Source: Streptomyces reniochalinae | Lineage (GTDB): Bacteria > Actinomycetota > Actinomycetes > Streptomycetales > Streptomycetaceae | DNA: 43,804 nt | Direction of reading: 5' to 3' | Assembly: GCF_003323735.1 (NCBI RefSeq) | Contig: NZ_QOIM01000036.1 | Span: 316,906 to 360,709 of the forward strand | Shown here: positions 34,702 through 43,681 of the stretch, in pieces | How the letters are laid out: each line of letters begins with the position of its first letter | How positions within the stretch are numbered: position 1 is the first letter of the stretch | Program-made: the position numbers and the translations under genes | Notes under the pieces: model-generated | What the model was told of the DNA's origin: nothing | What the model saw: the letters and a program-made list of their open reading frames with translations, nothing else | Database searches by the model: none

Positions 34702-36503
34702 AGGCCGTCATGGTCATGTTCGACAGCCTCAACCGGCACATGCTGCCGCCTTACGGCGCGGACTGGGTCCACGCCCCGAACTTCGCGCGGCTCGCCGCCC
34801 TGTCCACCACGTACGACAACTGCTACGTGGGCTCGATGCCCTGCATGCCGGCGCGCCGCGAACTGCACACCGGCAGGCACAACTTCCTGCACCGGAGCTG
34901 GGGCCCGCTGGAGCCGTTCGACGACTCCATGCCCGAGATCCTCAAGCAGCACGGTGTGTACACCCACCTGGTCAGCGACCACCAGCACTACTGGGAGGAC
35001 GGCGGCGCCACCTACCACGGCCGCTACAACACCTGGGAGTTCTTCCGAGGCCAGGAAGGCGACGCCTGGAGGGGGCAGGTGGCCGACCCGGAACCGCCCG
35101 AGGATCTGCACAGCAACCGCAACGACCTCTGGCGCCAGGACTGGGTCAACCGTGCGCACATGGAAACCGAGGACAAGCACCCGCAGACGCTCACGTTCGA
35201 CGCGGGACTGGAGTTCCTGCGCGTCAACCGGGCCCAGGACAACTGGTTCGTGCAGATCGAGACCTTCGACCCGCACGAACCCTTCTTCAGCCACAAAAGC
35301 TACAAAGACCTCTACCCGCACGACTACCAGGGACCGCACTTCGACTGGCCGGACTACACCAAGGTCACCGAGACCGAGGAACAGACCGCCCACGCACGCT
35401 TCGAGTACGCGGCGCTGCTGTCCATGTGCGACAACTCACTGGGCCGGGTCCTGGACGCGATGGACGCCTACGGCCTGTGGGACGACACCCTGCTGATCGT
35501 GTGCACCGACCACGGGCTGCTGCTCGGCGAAAAAGGCTGGTGGGGCAAGCTGGTTCAGCCCTGGTACAACGAGCTGTCCAACATCCCCCTGTTCGTATGG
35601 GACCCGCGCCGGCCCGCGCACGCGGGCAGCCGCCACTCCGGCCTCGTCCAGACGATCGACATCGCCCCGACAATGCTGGAGTTCTTCGGCCTCGAACCCA
35701 CCCCCGACATGCAGGGCCGCCCCCTGGGCGAGGCGACCGACGGCGCCCTGGGCGAAGTGCCGCTGCGCACCTCGGCGGTCTTCGGCATGTTCGGCGGCCA
35801 CGTCAACATCACCGACGGCCGCTGGGTCTACATGCGCTCCTGTCACGACGCGACCAACCAGCCCCTCTACGAACACACCCTGATGCCCACACACGGGCGG
35901 GGCCGCTTCAGCCCCGCCGAGCTGGCCGACGCCGAACTCGCCGAGCCCTTCGACTTCACCAAGGGCGTCCGAACGCTACGGGTCCCCGCCACAACAGCGC
36001 CCGGCTTCGACCCCTCACGGTTCGGAGCGCTGCTCTACGACCTGGCCGACGACCCAGGCCAGGAGCGGCCGGTCGTGGACGACGACGTGGAGCTGCGCAT
36101 GATCCGCCTGCTGGTTGAGCAGCTGCGCGACGGCGATGCCCCACCGGACCAGTACGAGCGCCTCGGCCTGCCCCCAACCCCGGAAGCGGTGACCACCGCC
36201 CACCTCCAGGCCGCCGCACACCGGCGGCAGCCACGGCAATCGGCGGCGCTGGAGCACGCGCCACGGGCCGAGGAGTTCCCCGAGGGCAGACTCGGCCTGC
36301 GTACACCACTGGCCGTGCTGCTGTCCGACCCGGTGGCCGTCGAGGCGGTGCGCCGGTTCGTGCCCGGCATCACCGACTCCGAACTGCTGACGGTCCGGAC
36401 TTCCGTCTCGCTGCTCCAACTGGCCGCCGCCACCGGCCGGCCCGACCGCGACCAGTTGACCGCACTGGCGAATGAACTCGCGCGCCTCTTCCCCCGGAGC
36501 TGA
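34698..36503 (+). CDS. Type I sulfatase with C-terminal extension
   Basis: A 601-aa protein starting in the ATGA overlap with the GH2 gene. The sulfatase signature CMPAR (Cys49-Arg53) is intact, with the Cys to be converted to formylglycine, followed by LHTGR. Metal-binding positions are visible near the N-terminus (FDSLNRHM) and in CTDHGLLLGEKGWWGK. Beyond the catalytic part (~470) there is a long extension; its last ~70 residues (TPLAVLLSDPVAVEAVRRFVPG, then LLTVRTSVSLLQLAA) resemble a small helical module I associate with the C-termini of some glycosidases. Predicted to remove sulfate esters from sugars taken up by the importer; no maturation enzyme is in the window. No signal peptide. Confidence 0.9.
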   Translation: MKAVMVMFDSLNRHMLPPYGADWVHAPNFARLAALSTTYDNCYVGSMPCMPARRELHTGRHNFLHRSWGPLEPFDDSMPEILKQHGVYTHLVSDHQHYWEDGGATYHGRYNTWEFFRGQEGDAWRGQVADPEPPEDLHSNRNDLWRQDWVNRAHMETEDKHPQTLTFDAGLEFLRVNRAQDNWFVQIETFDPHEPFFSHKSYKDLYPHDYQGPHFDWPDYTKVTETEEQTAHARFEYAALLSMCDNSLGRVLDAMDAYGLWDDTLLIVCTDHGLLLGEKGWWGKLVQPWYNELSNIPLFVWDPRRPAHAGSRHSGLVQTIDIAPTMLEFFGLEPTPDMQGRPLGEATDGALGEVPLRTSAVFGMFGGHVNITDGRWVYMRSCHDATNQPLYEHTLMPTHGRGRFSPAELADAELAEPFDFTKGVRTLRVPATTAPGFDPSRFGALLYDLADDPGQERPVVDDDVELRMIRLLVEQLRDGDAPPDQYERLGLPPTPEAVTTAHLQAAAHRRQPRQSAALEHAPRAEEFPEGRLGLRTPLAVLLSDPVAVEAVRRFVPGITDSELLTVRTSVSLLQLAAATGRPDRDQLTALANELARLFPRS

Positions 36504-37065
36504 AACGACGAAGAAGCGCGACACGGTCTCCGGGTGAAGTCCGTCCGCCGGAACCAGGGGAAGTGGCCACACATGTCCGCCACCACGGGTGCCGATACAT
36601 ACTCGCGTCATGACGACACGGCGTGGTGGCTGGACGGCACCCAACTGGCCGGCCTCACCTTGGCCGCGTCGGCGCTGGGCACTGCACATCGGTCCCGGAC
36701 AACACGCCATCGCCTTCCACATCTCGGGCTGGTACCCGTGGGCCGGAGGACCCACGCGGACGCGGCTGCGAAGGCGCACCACCCCAGCACAACCGGACCC
36801 GCTTCTGTAATGGCGAGGAGGATGTACCCGCCTCCGCAAAGTGCAGCCGTGCGAGCATGCCCAGTTCGTAAAATACGGGCGTAGGCGGCGAACTCGGCCG
36901 GAAGACCGTCCAGTGGTGTTTGCTGGAGAATGGTCACTATTGGGTGGATGCCGGGGCACCAGCGAAGAAGACCAGAACAGAAGCAGAGCGCTGTGTGGTC
37001 TGGCTCGTCATCGGCGAACCAGGCCACATGGTAAGGAGCTGACAAGTAAGGCGATCACCGAAGCC
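36504..37065. other. Intergenic region without a supported gene
   Basis: Frames of 70-145 codons exist on both strands, but none has a ribosome site plus recognisable protein sequence. GC content falls toward 37000. Confidence 0.4.
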
Positions 37066-37695
37066 ATGAGACTTTTGCCGAACCGAGACCTGTATGACAC
37101 GGGATACTGTGCTCTTTTCGTGCGCGGTATCTCTCCCGCAAGCCTTCTCTGTGAGATAACAGGACAAAATTGCTGCCCTGTGCTTCTGGACCGCATGGAA
37201 GCCGAGATGATCAAAATGGCAGGAGAGGGGCTCGAAGAGGAAGACGTCCCCGAGCTTGACATCGAAGAGCTGAGCAACAGTGGGATGATCTGCGCCGAGG
37301 GGCCATTGGTGCGCGCAGGCACGTATGGTGACTGGTGCTTTGCCATCGAATCGGAGGGCCCTTACCTCGCCAAGAAGGAGGTCATCCGTTCCGTATCGCG
37401 CGGCACGGTCGCGCTCTCGGCGTTCAAAGGAGAAACAGGGCCCGCCTGGATCTCCTACGCGGAGAACGGAGAAATCCTCTCCTCCTTCGACCCCGCCCTC
37501 CCTCATGTCGACAGCGGAAGCCGACCGGACGTCCTCGACGGGATCACCGGGTACCGGAAGGTGATCGAGCGGGGCGGTTCAGACGGCGTCCCCGAGGTCG
37601 TACTCCGGAAGATTCAGCACGAACTCGGCTGTGCCGTGCCCCAGGAAGCCGACTCCCCCCGCCTGCTGTCCATCCGCGTGCCCGGAGGGTACTGA
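37066..37695 (+). CDS. DUF6461-like protein
   Basis: About 209 aa from ATG 37066; the ribosome site is weak, and the open frame extends upstream, so the start is uncertain. YDTGYCALFVRGISPASLLCEI at the start, then GTYGDWCFAIESEGPYL, SRGTVALSAFKGE, WISYAENGEILSSFDP and PDVLDGI follow the pattern I know from DUF6461 proteins of actinomycetes, a family of unknown function. No signal peptide or membrane segment. Lower GC than its neighbours suggests acquisition. Confidence 0.6.
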   Translation: MRLLPNRDLYDTGYCALFVRGISPASLLCEITGQNCCPVLLDRMEAEMIKMAGEGLEEEDVPELDIEELSNSGMICAEGPLVRAGTYGDWCFAIESEGPYLAKKEVIRSVSRGTVALSAFKGETGPAWISYAENGEILSSFDPALPHVDSGSRPDVLDGITGYRKVIERGGSDGVPEVVLRKIQHELGCAVPQEADSPRLLSIRVPGGY

Positions 37696-37856
37696 GTCCG
37701 TGTCCTACGGTGCCGTGCTTGACCTAGCTTGGCGAGCACCTCGCGAAGTTCGGGCTCGCTGTCACGGCGGTGGCGTGGTGTTCGCCCTTGCCGACGTCCG
37801 GTCCGGGAAGGGGCTGATGTCGCTGATGTCGATCACGTGTGCCCTCTGATCGTTCT

Positions 37857-38969
37857 CTACCCGTCATCGGCGGGCAGTTCCGTGATCGGCGAGGGCGGGG
37901 CGAGGGGGATGCCCCATCGCGCGTGCGCGATGCCGGCAGCCAGGCGGGCTTGTTCGTAGCCCTGTTCTTCCCAGCCCAGCAGTGCGGCGGCCTGCTCGGG
38001 CATGGCCAGCAGCCGTACGAGGCGGCGACCCACGGCTGGGTCGACAGCGGAGGGGCCGATCGCGGTGATGGGGGCCGTCAGGCGGAGGCGGGCGCACTCG
38101 CCGATGCCGCCATAGGCCTCGCCCGCCGCGTCGTACACCCACCCCAGTCGCTGCACCTGGCCGAGGGTGAGCCGGGCTTCCTCCTCGGCCTCCCGCACCA
38201 GGGCGTCTTCGGGGGAGGCGTCGGTCGGCTCGACGGTGCCTCCGGGGAGCATGACCAGCCGTTTGGCCGGGTCGACGACCACCACCACACGCCCGTCGGG
38301 GGCGAAGAGCCAGCCCCATGCCTGGCGCACTCGCAGGCCGTCCGGGACCTGACCGGGGTGCCAGGGCCACTGGCGGCCGGATCGAGGCCGGGTGTGCACG
38401 TCGTGCCGATCCAGAGGCGGCGCCTCGGTGACGTGCCGGCCGTCGGCGAGGTGAGCGGTCGTGCCGGCCAGGCGGGCACGCAAGGCAGCCAGCATGATCC
38501 GCGCATCCACCGGGGTCATCCGCTCGGCCGCGGCCCGCGAATCGAGGAACTCGTACCCGCTGAGTTCGTCCGGCGGCAGACACAGGGCGGCGATGTCCGC
38601 TTCGGTGAGGACTCCGCCGTCCAGGACATACCGTACCTCCCCGGGGAAGGGCAGGTCGGCGGCGATGTCCGGGTGCCCTGGGGTGAGCCAGTGCACGGCC
38701 AGAAGCCTGACGGGAGAGCGCGAGAGCCCGAGTTCCTCCCGGACTTCGCGCCGGCACGCGATCTCGGGGCTCTCGCCGGGGTCGGCGGCGCCGCCCGGCA
38801 GCAGCCACTGGCTGCGGTAGGTCGGTTTCACCAGCAGGACGTTGCCCAACTCGTCGGTGAAAAGGGCTGTCGCGCCCAGCCACACCGCGTGCCGGGAGCG
38901 GGCGTACTCCTCCTGACTCATCCTCGGCTGTTCCGGAACGTAGGGCGTGCTGTGCATCGGTGATTCCAT
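37857..38969 (-). CDS. Tandem double-Nudix protein
   Basis: A 370-aa protein from ATG 38969 (GAGGGA about 9 bases upstream); longer frames to 39146 overlap the hairpin and preceding gene. Nudix domain 1 (~35-190) has a complete box, GGAADPGESPEIACRREVREELGL, ~58-82. Nudix domain 2 (~215-350) has GGTVEPTDASPEDALVREAEEEARL (~241-266), where the box Gly after EEx is Arg, so it may be altered or inactive. Nudix enzymes hydrolyse nucleoside diphosphate derivatives. It is last in a minus-strand Nudix cluster but separated from the gene before it by 71 bp with a strong hairpin. Confidence 0.85.
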   Translation of the reverse strand: MESPMHSTPYVPEQPRMSQEEYARSRHAVWLGATALFTDELGNVLLVKPTYRSQWLLPGGAADPGESPEIACRREVREELGLSRSPVRLLAVHWLTPGHPDIAADLPFPGEVRYVLDGGVLTEADIAALCLPPDELSGYEFLDSRAAAERMTPVDARIMLAALRARLAGTTAHLADGRHVTEAPPLDRHDVHTRPRSGRQWPWHPGQVPDGLRVRQAWGWLFAPDGRVVVVVDPAKRLVMLPGGTVEPTDASPEDALVREAEEEARLTLGQVQRLGWVYDAAGEAYGGIGECARLRLTAPITAIGPSAVDPAVGRRLVRLLAMPEQAAALLGWEEQGYEQARLAAGIAHARWGIPLAPPSPITELPADDG

Positions 38970-39005
38970 CTCGGCTTCCCTCACGTGACGGACGGTCGGT
39001 GCGGC

Positions 39006-39034
39006 CCCGGTGCGGCGACGGCCGCCGCACCGGG
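39006..39034 (-). terminator. Strong hairpin between two Nudix genes
   Basis: Perfect 12-bp stem, CCCGGTGCGGCG (39006-39017) and CGCCGCACCGGG (39023-39034), loop of 5. It may end or attenuate transcription before the double-Nudix gene. Confidence 0.6.
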
Positions 39035-39040
39035 CGGCGG

Positions 39041-39541
39041 TCAGGACGTAGGTGGCTGCTCCAGGTAGCAGACCGATCCGCTGCGGCGGGCCTCGGCCAC
39101 TGCGGCCAGACGGCGGAAGGCAAAGGCGCTCATCTGCGTGCGCCACTCCTCCAGGGGCCGGATGGCGACTTCTATGTGCTCATCGGGGTCCAGGACGATG
39201 CGGTCGATCTGCCGGTGGTCGAGTTGACCGCCGTCGAATACGAAGCCGATCTTGTGGGTGGTCCAGCCGCCGAGGGGAGGAAGGAAGTGCACGGCCAGCA
39301 GCCGCGGCACCTCCGCGATGCGCAGGCCGGTCTCCTCCATGCACTCCCGTACCGCGCAGCCCCACGGTGTCTCGTCCGGGTCGTCCAGGTTGCCGCCGGG
39401 CCACTGCCACACCGCCGGGTCGTGGGCGGAGCGCAGTTGGATCGGACGATCGTCCTGGTCAGTGGCGTAGAAGCAGCCGTAGATGGTGGCTTTGGGCAAG
39501 GTGGCGACGTACTGCTCGGGCGGGAGCCAGGTACCGCTCAT
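39041..39541 (-). CDS. Nudix hydrolase, single domain
   Basis: A 166-aa protein; ATG 39541 follows AGGAGG. Nudix box GGNLDDPDETPWGCAVRECMEETGL at ~49-73 is complete (REcmEETGL). The rest matches a stand-alone Nudix fold (TIYGCFYATDQDDRPIQLR, VWQWPGG). Substrate not predictable. It starts within the end of the frameshifted small gene just upstream, consistent with one transcript. Confidence 0.88.
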   Translation of the reverse strand: MSGTWLPPEQYVATLPKATIYGCFYATDQDDRPIQLRSAHDPAVWQWPGGNLDDPDETPWGCAVRECMEETGLRIAEVPRLLAVHFLPPLGGWTTHKIGFVFDGGQLDHRQIDRIVLDPDEHIEVAIRPLEEWRTQMSAFAFRRLAAVAEARRSGSVCYLEQPPTS

Positions 39542-39795
39542 GCCGTCCTCCTGGAAGGTTCCGTCGGTGGAATCGGGGGCGCTGGTTGATTGAGTTGGGG
39601 TCGCAGCAGGTCAGCTGCCCACCGTGCTCCGCCAGTTCGCCCTCGATCGTGCGCCGCTCCGCTGGTACCGGCACTCGTTCCGTACGCGCGAACCGGGCCA
39701 GCTCGACCGCCGCCCGCTTCTTCCACGTTCACCGGAAGCAGGTGGTGGGCGAGGACGAGCGTGCCGGCGACCGTGCGGGTGTGCGCTTCATTCAT
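39459..39795 (-). pseudogene. Frameshifted small gene in the Nudix operon
   Basis: ATG 39795 overlaps the stop of the methyltransferase-Nudix gene. It starts MNEAHTRTVAGTLVLAHHLLPVNVEE; at about 39720 the protein-like sequence moves to another frame (AAVELARFARTERVPVPAER, RTIEGELAEHGGQLTCCDP). One indel would restore a protein of about 70-110 residues reaching into the next gene. Function unknown. Either a mutation or a sequencing error. Confidence 0.4.
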
Positions 39796-40870
39796 GTGCG
39801 TTGCCCATGGCGGTCAGGGCTTCGGCCAGGGCGTAGGCATGCACCCGGGGCAGGCCGGGCAGCACGCCGGGCCAGGTCGCCTCGAGCGCCTGTGCGGAGG
39901 GCGCGAAGACGGCGCCGAGGCTGGCCAGGGTGTGCGTCGGGTGCCACTCCCAGCGGGTGAAGTGGTGCGGCTCGCGGACCTGGGGGGTGCCGGTCCAGGC
40001 GGTGACGCGGACCACCGCCGAGACGCGGCGGACGTCGGCGAGGTCGTCGTGGAGGATGGTCAGCAGGTACGCGTCGTCGAGGTGTGCGCTCAGGCCGGTT
40101 TCCTCGGCCAGTTCCCGTACGGCCGTCTCCTGGGCGCACTCGCCGGTCTCGATGCGGCCGCCGGGCAGTTCCCACACGCCGCGGGTGGAACGCCCGAGCA
40201 GGACGCGCCCGCAGTCGTCGGTGACCACCACGCACGCACCGAGGACCGCCTGCGGCTGCGGACGCCCCTTCTCCACCGCTTCGAAGGAGGTGGCCGACTC
40301 GCGCAGCACCAAGAACGCGAGCCCGTCGGCGTCGTGCCGCTCCACCTGGTTCCAGCCCTCGGTGAGCAGGGCGAGTTCGTCCTCGTCCAGGGCGATGCGC
40401 CGCCGCTCCGCGGGGGTGTTCGCCGCGACCGGGGTGATGACCACCAGGGCGCCGCCGGGCCGCAGCCGCGCGGCCAGATCGCGCACCACCCGGGTCCGGT
40501 CGCGCACGAAGGCGAGCATCAGACGCATGGTGATCAGGTCGTAGCCGTCGTCGTCGAGGTCGGCCGGGTCGTCGTGCTCGATGTCCAGACACAGCCAACG
40601 GAGACCTTCGACACCCTCGTGTGCCTTCCGCGCACGAGTCAGGGCGCCTTCAGCGAAGTCGAGTGCGTCGACTTCATAGCCGAGCCCGGCGAGGTGAGCG
40701 GCGAGTTCGCCGGTGCCGCAGCCGACCTCCAGCGCCCGGCCGCCGTCGGGTGCGGGCGTGTGCCGGGCAAGCAGATCGCGCTCCACCTCGCGCAGCGGCC
40801 GAAAGCCGCGGCCCTGCTGGTAGTGTCGCGACCAGTCGGATCGGGCGTATGCCACAGGTGCGCTCCTCAT
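39788..40870 (-). CDS. SAM methyltransferase-Nudix fusion protein
   Basis: A 360-aa protein. Residues ~1-190 are a class I methyltransferase (motif I LEVGCGTGELAAHLAGLGYEVDALDF at ~47-73, then YDLITMRLMLAFV and LRPGGALVVITPV). Residues ~205-345 are a Nudix domain with a complete box, GGRIETGECAQETAVRELAEETGL, ~234-258. The two activities in one chain suggest sequential handling of one small molecule or nucleotide derivative. ATG 40870 overlaps the stop of the upstream gene (ATGA), so coupling is tight. Confidence 0.9.
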   Translation of the reverse strand: MRSAPVAYARSDWSRHYQQGRGFRPLREVERDLLARHTPAPDGGRALEVGCGTGELAAHLAGLGYEVDALDFAEGALTRARKAHEGVEGLRWLCLDIEHDDPADLDDDGYDLITMRLMLAFVRDRTRVVRDLAARLRPGGALVVITPVAANTPAERRRIALDEDELALLTEGWNQVERHDADGLAFLVLRESATSFEAVEKGRPQPQAVLGACVVVTDDCGRVLLGRSTRGVWELPGGRIETGECAQETAVRELAEETGLSAHLDDAYLLTILHDDLADVRRVSAVVRVTAWTGTPQVREPHHFTRWEWHPTHTLASLGAVFAPSAQALEATWPGVLPGLPRVHAYALAEALTAMGNAHE

Positions 40871-42282
40871 CGGTGGTGTGGGCAGGGCTTACAGCGGTCA
40901 TCGGCGCGCAGGCGCGCCAAGGTGCGCAGGCCGCGCTCCAGCAGTTCGGGGTCGCCATGGGCGGCGCCGTACTGGATGCCGGACAGGGCGTCGAGGGCTG
41001 AGTCGACGGTCAGGCGTTCTTCTTCGACCAGGGTGAGTGTGCGGCCGTAGCCGGTCAGGAAGGCGTCGTACAGATCCGGCCTTCCGGCCCAGGCGTCGGA
41101 GAGACGCACCAGATCCCGGACGGCGGGCCCGGGCTCGCTGCGTTCGAAGTCGATCACCGCGAGGCCGCCGTCCTCGGCGCACAGGAGATTGCGGAGCTGG
41201 AAATCCCCGTGCGTCGCAACACACTCCACGTCAGGCAGTTCCCGGGCCCGCCCCGCCCGTACACGGAGGAAGTCCTCATCACCCGGGCCGAGATGGGGAC
41301 GTGCTCGGCGAAGGTGGTGCTCGATCTTTTCCAGCTGCATGTCCCCAGGGGCCGGACCTGGTTGCGGGGGCGCGCTGGTGTGGATGGCCGCGGCGAGAGC
41401 ACCAATCCGGCGGAAGAGGACCTGCTGCTCGCGGGATGAAGGGACCGTGCCGTGCAGCGGACGTCCCGGCGCCGCGGTGACCACCACGGCTCGCAGCCGG
41501 GAGTCGGCGGCCACCAGCCGGGGCGCGGCCGCGCCGAGACGCGGCACCCAGGTGCGGTAGGCGCCCACTTCTCGCGCATGGAACCGATCACCCTGGTGGA
41601 CCTTCACGTACCAGGTTCCGCCCGCTGCGCCGTGCGCACGCCACACCCGGCTGCCTTCCCGGACCCACGAGGTGTCCGTCCAGGAAACGATGCGGCCGAC
41701 AGCCCGCTCGGCGAACTGCCGTACCCGACCATCCGGTTCGCTCGCGACGACCGGACCCCCGGCGGCGGTGACGAGTCGGAGGCGGTCCTGCTCGGGGGTG
41801 TAGGCGATCGCGTCTGCGGGGTGCTGGAAGTGCAGTGCGAGCCGCGCGCCGGCCCGGTAGGCGTCCAGGCCGGCGCGGCAGTACGCCACCATCGGGTGGG
41901 GGAGGCCGTCGTCCAGGCGGAACCAGTCCATGGCATCGCACACCTGCGGCTCCCGGACGCCGGGCGTTCCCTCCCAGCGCCGCACTTCGCACAGGACGCC
42001 GATGCGCGCCGCGCCGCCGGGGCTGCGGTGGTGCACGGTCACGGCGGCGTGGACGTCGGCTGCGTCGATGGTGACGCCGGTCTCCTCCCGTGCCTCGCGC
42101 ACCAGCGCTTCGACGATGTCCTCGTGGGGGCCGTCCAGATGCCCGGAGGGCAGGTGCCAGAGCCCGGAGGCATACACCGGGCCTGCCCGCCGCGAAAGCA
42201 GGATCTCGGGGCTTGCGGTGCCGCCGCGGCGCAGGATCAGGTGGACGTCGACCGGCTCGCGGTGGCGCTTGTCCTCGCTCAT
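40867..42282 (-). CDS. Nudix-aminoglycoside phosphotransferase-fold kinase fusion
   Basis: A 471-aa protein. ATG 42282 follows GGAGG. Residues ~10-150: Nudix domain with box GHLDGPHEDIVEALVREAREETGV (~47-70). Residues ~195-460: kinase of the APH/choline kinase fold with the catalytic HGDFQLRNLL (~355) and metal-binding IDFERSEPG (~377). APH-fold enzymes phosphorylate small molecules such as aminoglycosides, choline or homoserine, so a modify-then-hydrolyse pairing is possible. First intact gene of the Nudix operon, 24 bp after the MFS gene. Confidence 0.9.
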   Translation of the reverse strand: MSEDKRHREPVDVHLILRRGGTASPEILLSRRAGPVYASGLWHLPSGHLDGPHEDIVEALVREAREETGVTIDAADVHAAVTVHHRSPGGAARIGVLCEVRRWEGTPGVREPQVCDAMDWFRLDDGLPHPMVAYCRAGLDAYRAGARLALHFQHPADAIAYTPEQDRLRLVTAAGGPVVASEPDGRVRQFAERAVGRIVSWTDTSWVREGSRVWRAHGAAGGTWYVKVHQGDRFHAREVGAYRTWVPRLGAAAPRLVAADSRLRAVVVTAAPGRPLHGTVPSSREQQVLFRRIGALAAAIHTSAPPQPGPAPGDMQLEKIEHHLRRARPHLGPGDEDFLRVRAGRARELPDVECVATHGDFQLRNLLCAEDGGLAVIDFERSEPGPAVRDLVRLSDAWAGRPDLYDAFLTGYGRTLTLVEEERLTVDSALDALSGIQYGAAHGDPELLERGLRTLARLRADDRCKPCPHHR

Positions 42283-42306
42283 GTCAGCCTCCACTTCCCG
42301 ACGCCC

Positions 42307-43681
42307 TCATCTCGCATCTCGTCCGGATGTACGGGCCGTGGGACGGTGGGGCATGCGGCGGGGCGGAAGCCGCCGGTGGCAGAGGGGGCCTTTTTCCCGG
42401 TTGGGCGTCGAGGGTGGATCGGGCATCTTCCGCAGCGCGCGCAGCGGGGAGCGGGCGAGGACCGCGAGGGGTACCAGAAGCAGGCAGGCGCCCGTGACCA
42501 GTGTGGGGCGCACGCCGAGCCGCGTGCCGAGCGTGCCGGCGAGGAGCGCGGCCAGGGGCCGGGAGCCGGCGGTCAGCCATGTGCTCGCGGCCTGCATGCG
42601 TCCTCGCGTGTCCGAGCGGGTGATGACCTGGCGGACGGAGCGCTGGGTGGTGCCCACGGCGCTGGCCCAGCCCAACCGCAGTATCAGGGCAGCGCCGATG
42701 GCGGCCTGCCACGCGAGGCCAGGAGAGGCGAGGAGCACGGGGACGTGTGTGAGCGGGGTCCCGGCGAGTGCCGTGAGCATCATCGGGCCGGGCCCGAAGC
42801 GGCGCGCGAGCCCCGGTGCGCTCAACGCTCCGAGGAGTGCACCCAGCGCCCCGATCCCCAAGGTCACGCCGAAGGCCGTGGTGCTCATGGCGAGGGCGCG
42901 CAGCAGGTGGAGCGCCCAGAGTGTTGAGCGGCGCCAGAGCGAACGAGGCGCCGGCATTGACCCAGGTGAGCGTGCGCAGGCGGGTGTCGCGGTGCACGTA
43001 GCGCAGGCCCGCGCCGATCTCTCGGCGCACGGTGTGCTTTCTGCCGACCGCCCGGTCGGGGGAGAGGGGGTGGACGCGGGCGGTGCGCCAGGCGCTGATC
43101 AGGTAGCAGCCGACGTCCGCCAGGAGCGCACGGGCAGGGCCGAGGAGGGCCGTCAAGACGGCGCCCAGATGGCTGCCGGCAGTGGCGGTGACCGCGAAGA
43201 GCGCGCCCACGCGGCTGTTGCTCCGCTGGATCAGGGACCGGTCGGCCAAGCTGGGCAGGAAGCTGATGGCCACCGCGTCGTGCAGTGCGTTGGTGGCGCT
43301 TTGGACCACCGTGACAGCCATGAGCTGCGGCAAGGCCAGCGATCCCCACGCGGCCGTGACCGGGACGGTGGCCATCGCACCGGCGCTGACCAGGTCACCG
43401 GTGATCATCAGTGTCCGCTTGGGCGAGCGGTCGGCGAGCGCGCCGGCGAGCGCGCCGGCGGGCAAGGCGAGCAGCGCCGGTGGAAGTTGGCCCAGGAAGA
43501 TGAGCCAGGCGACTTCGCTGATGGTGGCGTCCAGTTCTGTCACGGCCAGCACGGGAACCACCCTCATGCTGACGGAGCTGCTGCCCGCCACGCTGGCTGT
43601 CTGACCAGTCACGTACCGCCGGAAGTGCGGCTGCCCCCACAGCGCCGCGCGAGTCAAGGCAGCGCCGGAGCAGGCAGTCAC
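42307..43681 (-). pseudogene. MFS transporter gene with one frameshift
   Basis: From GTG 43681 the frame encodes the first half of a major facilitator (QPHFRRYVTGQTASVAG..., LALPAGALAGALADRSPKR as the loop 2-3 motif) to VNAGASFALAPLNT. At about 42930 the membrane-protein signal shifts to another frame (LWALHLLRALAMSTTAFGVTLGIGALGALLG...) and runs to a stop at 42307. One added or lost base would restore a transporter of about 455 residues. Either a recent inactivation or a sequencing error. It heads the Nudix operon and may have exported a related small molecule. 43682-43804 holds no supported gene. Confidence 0.75.

Noticed and set aside
36608..37045. 145-codon minus-strand frame after the sulfatase gene
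   Set aside because: A hydrophobic stretch is present but there is no ribosome site or recognisable family, and the frame runs into the DUF6461-like gene's upstream region.
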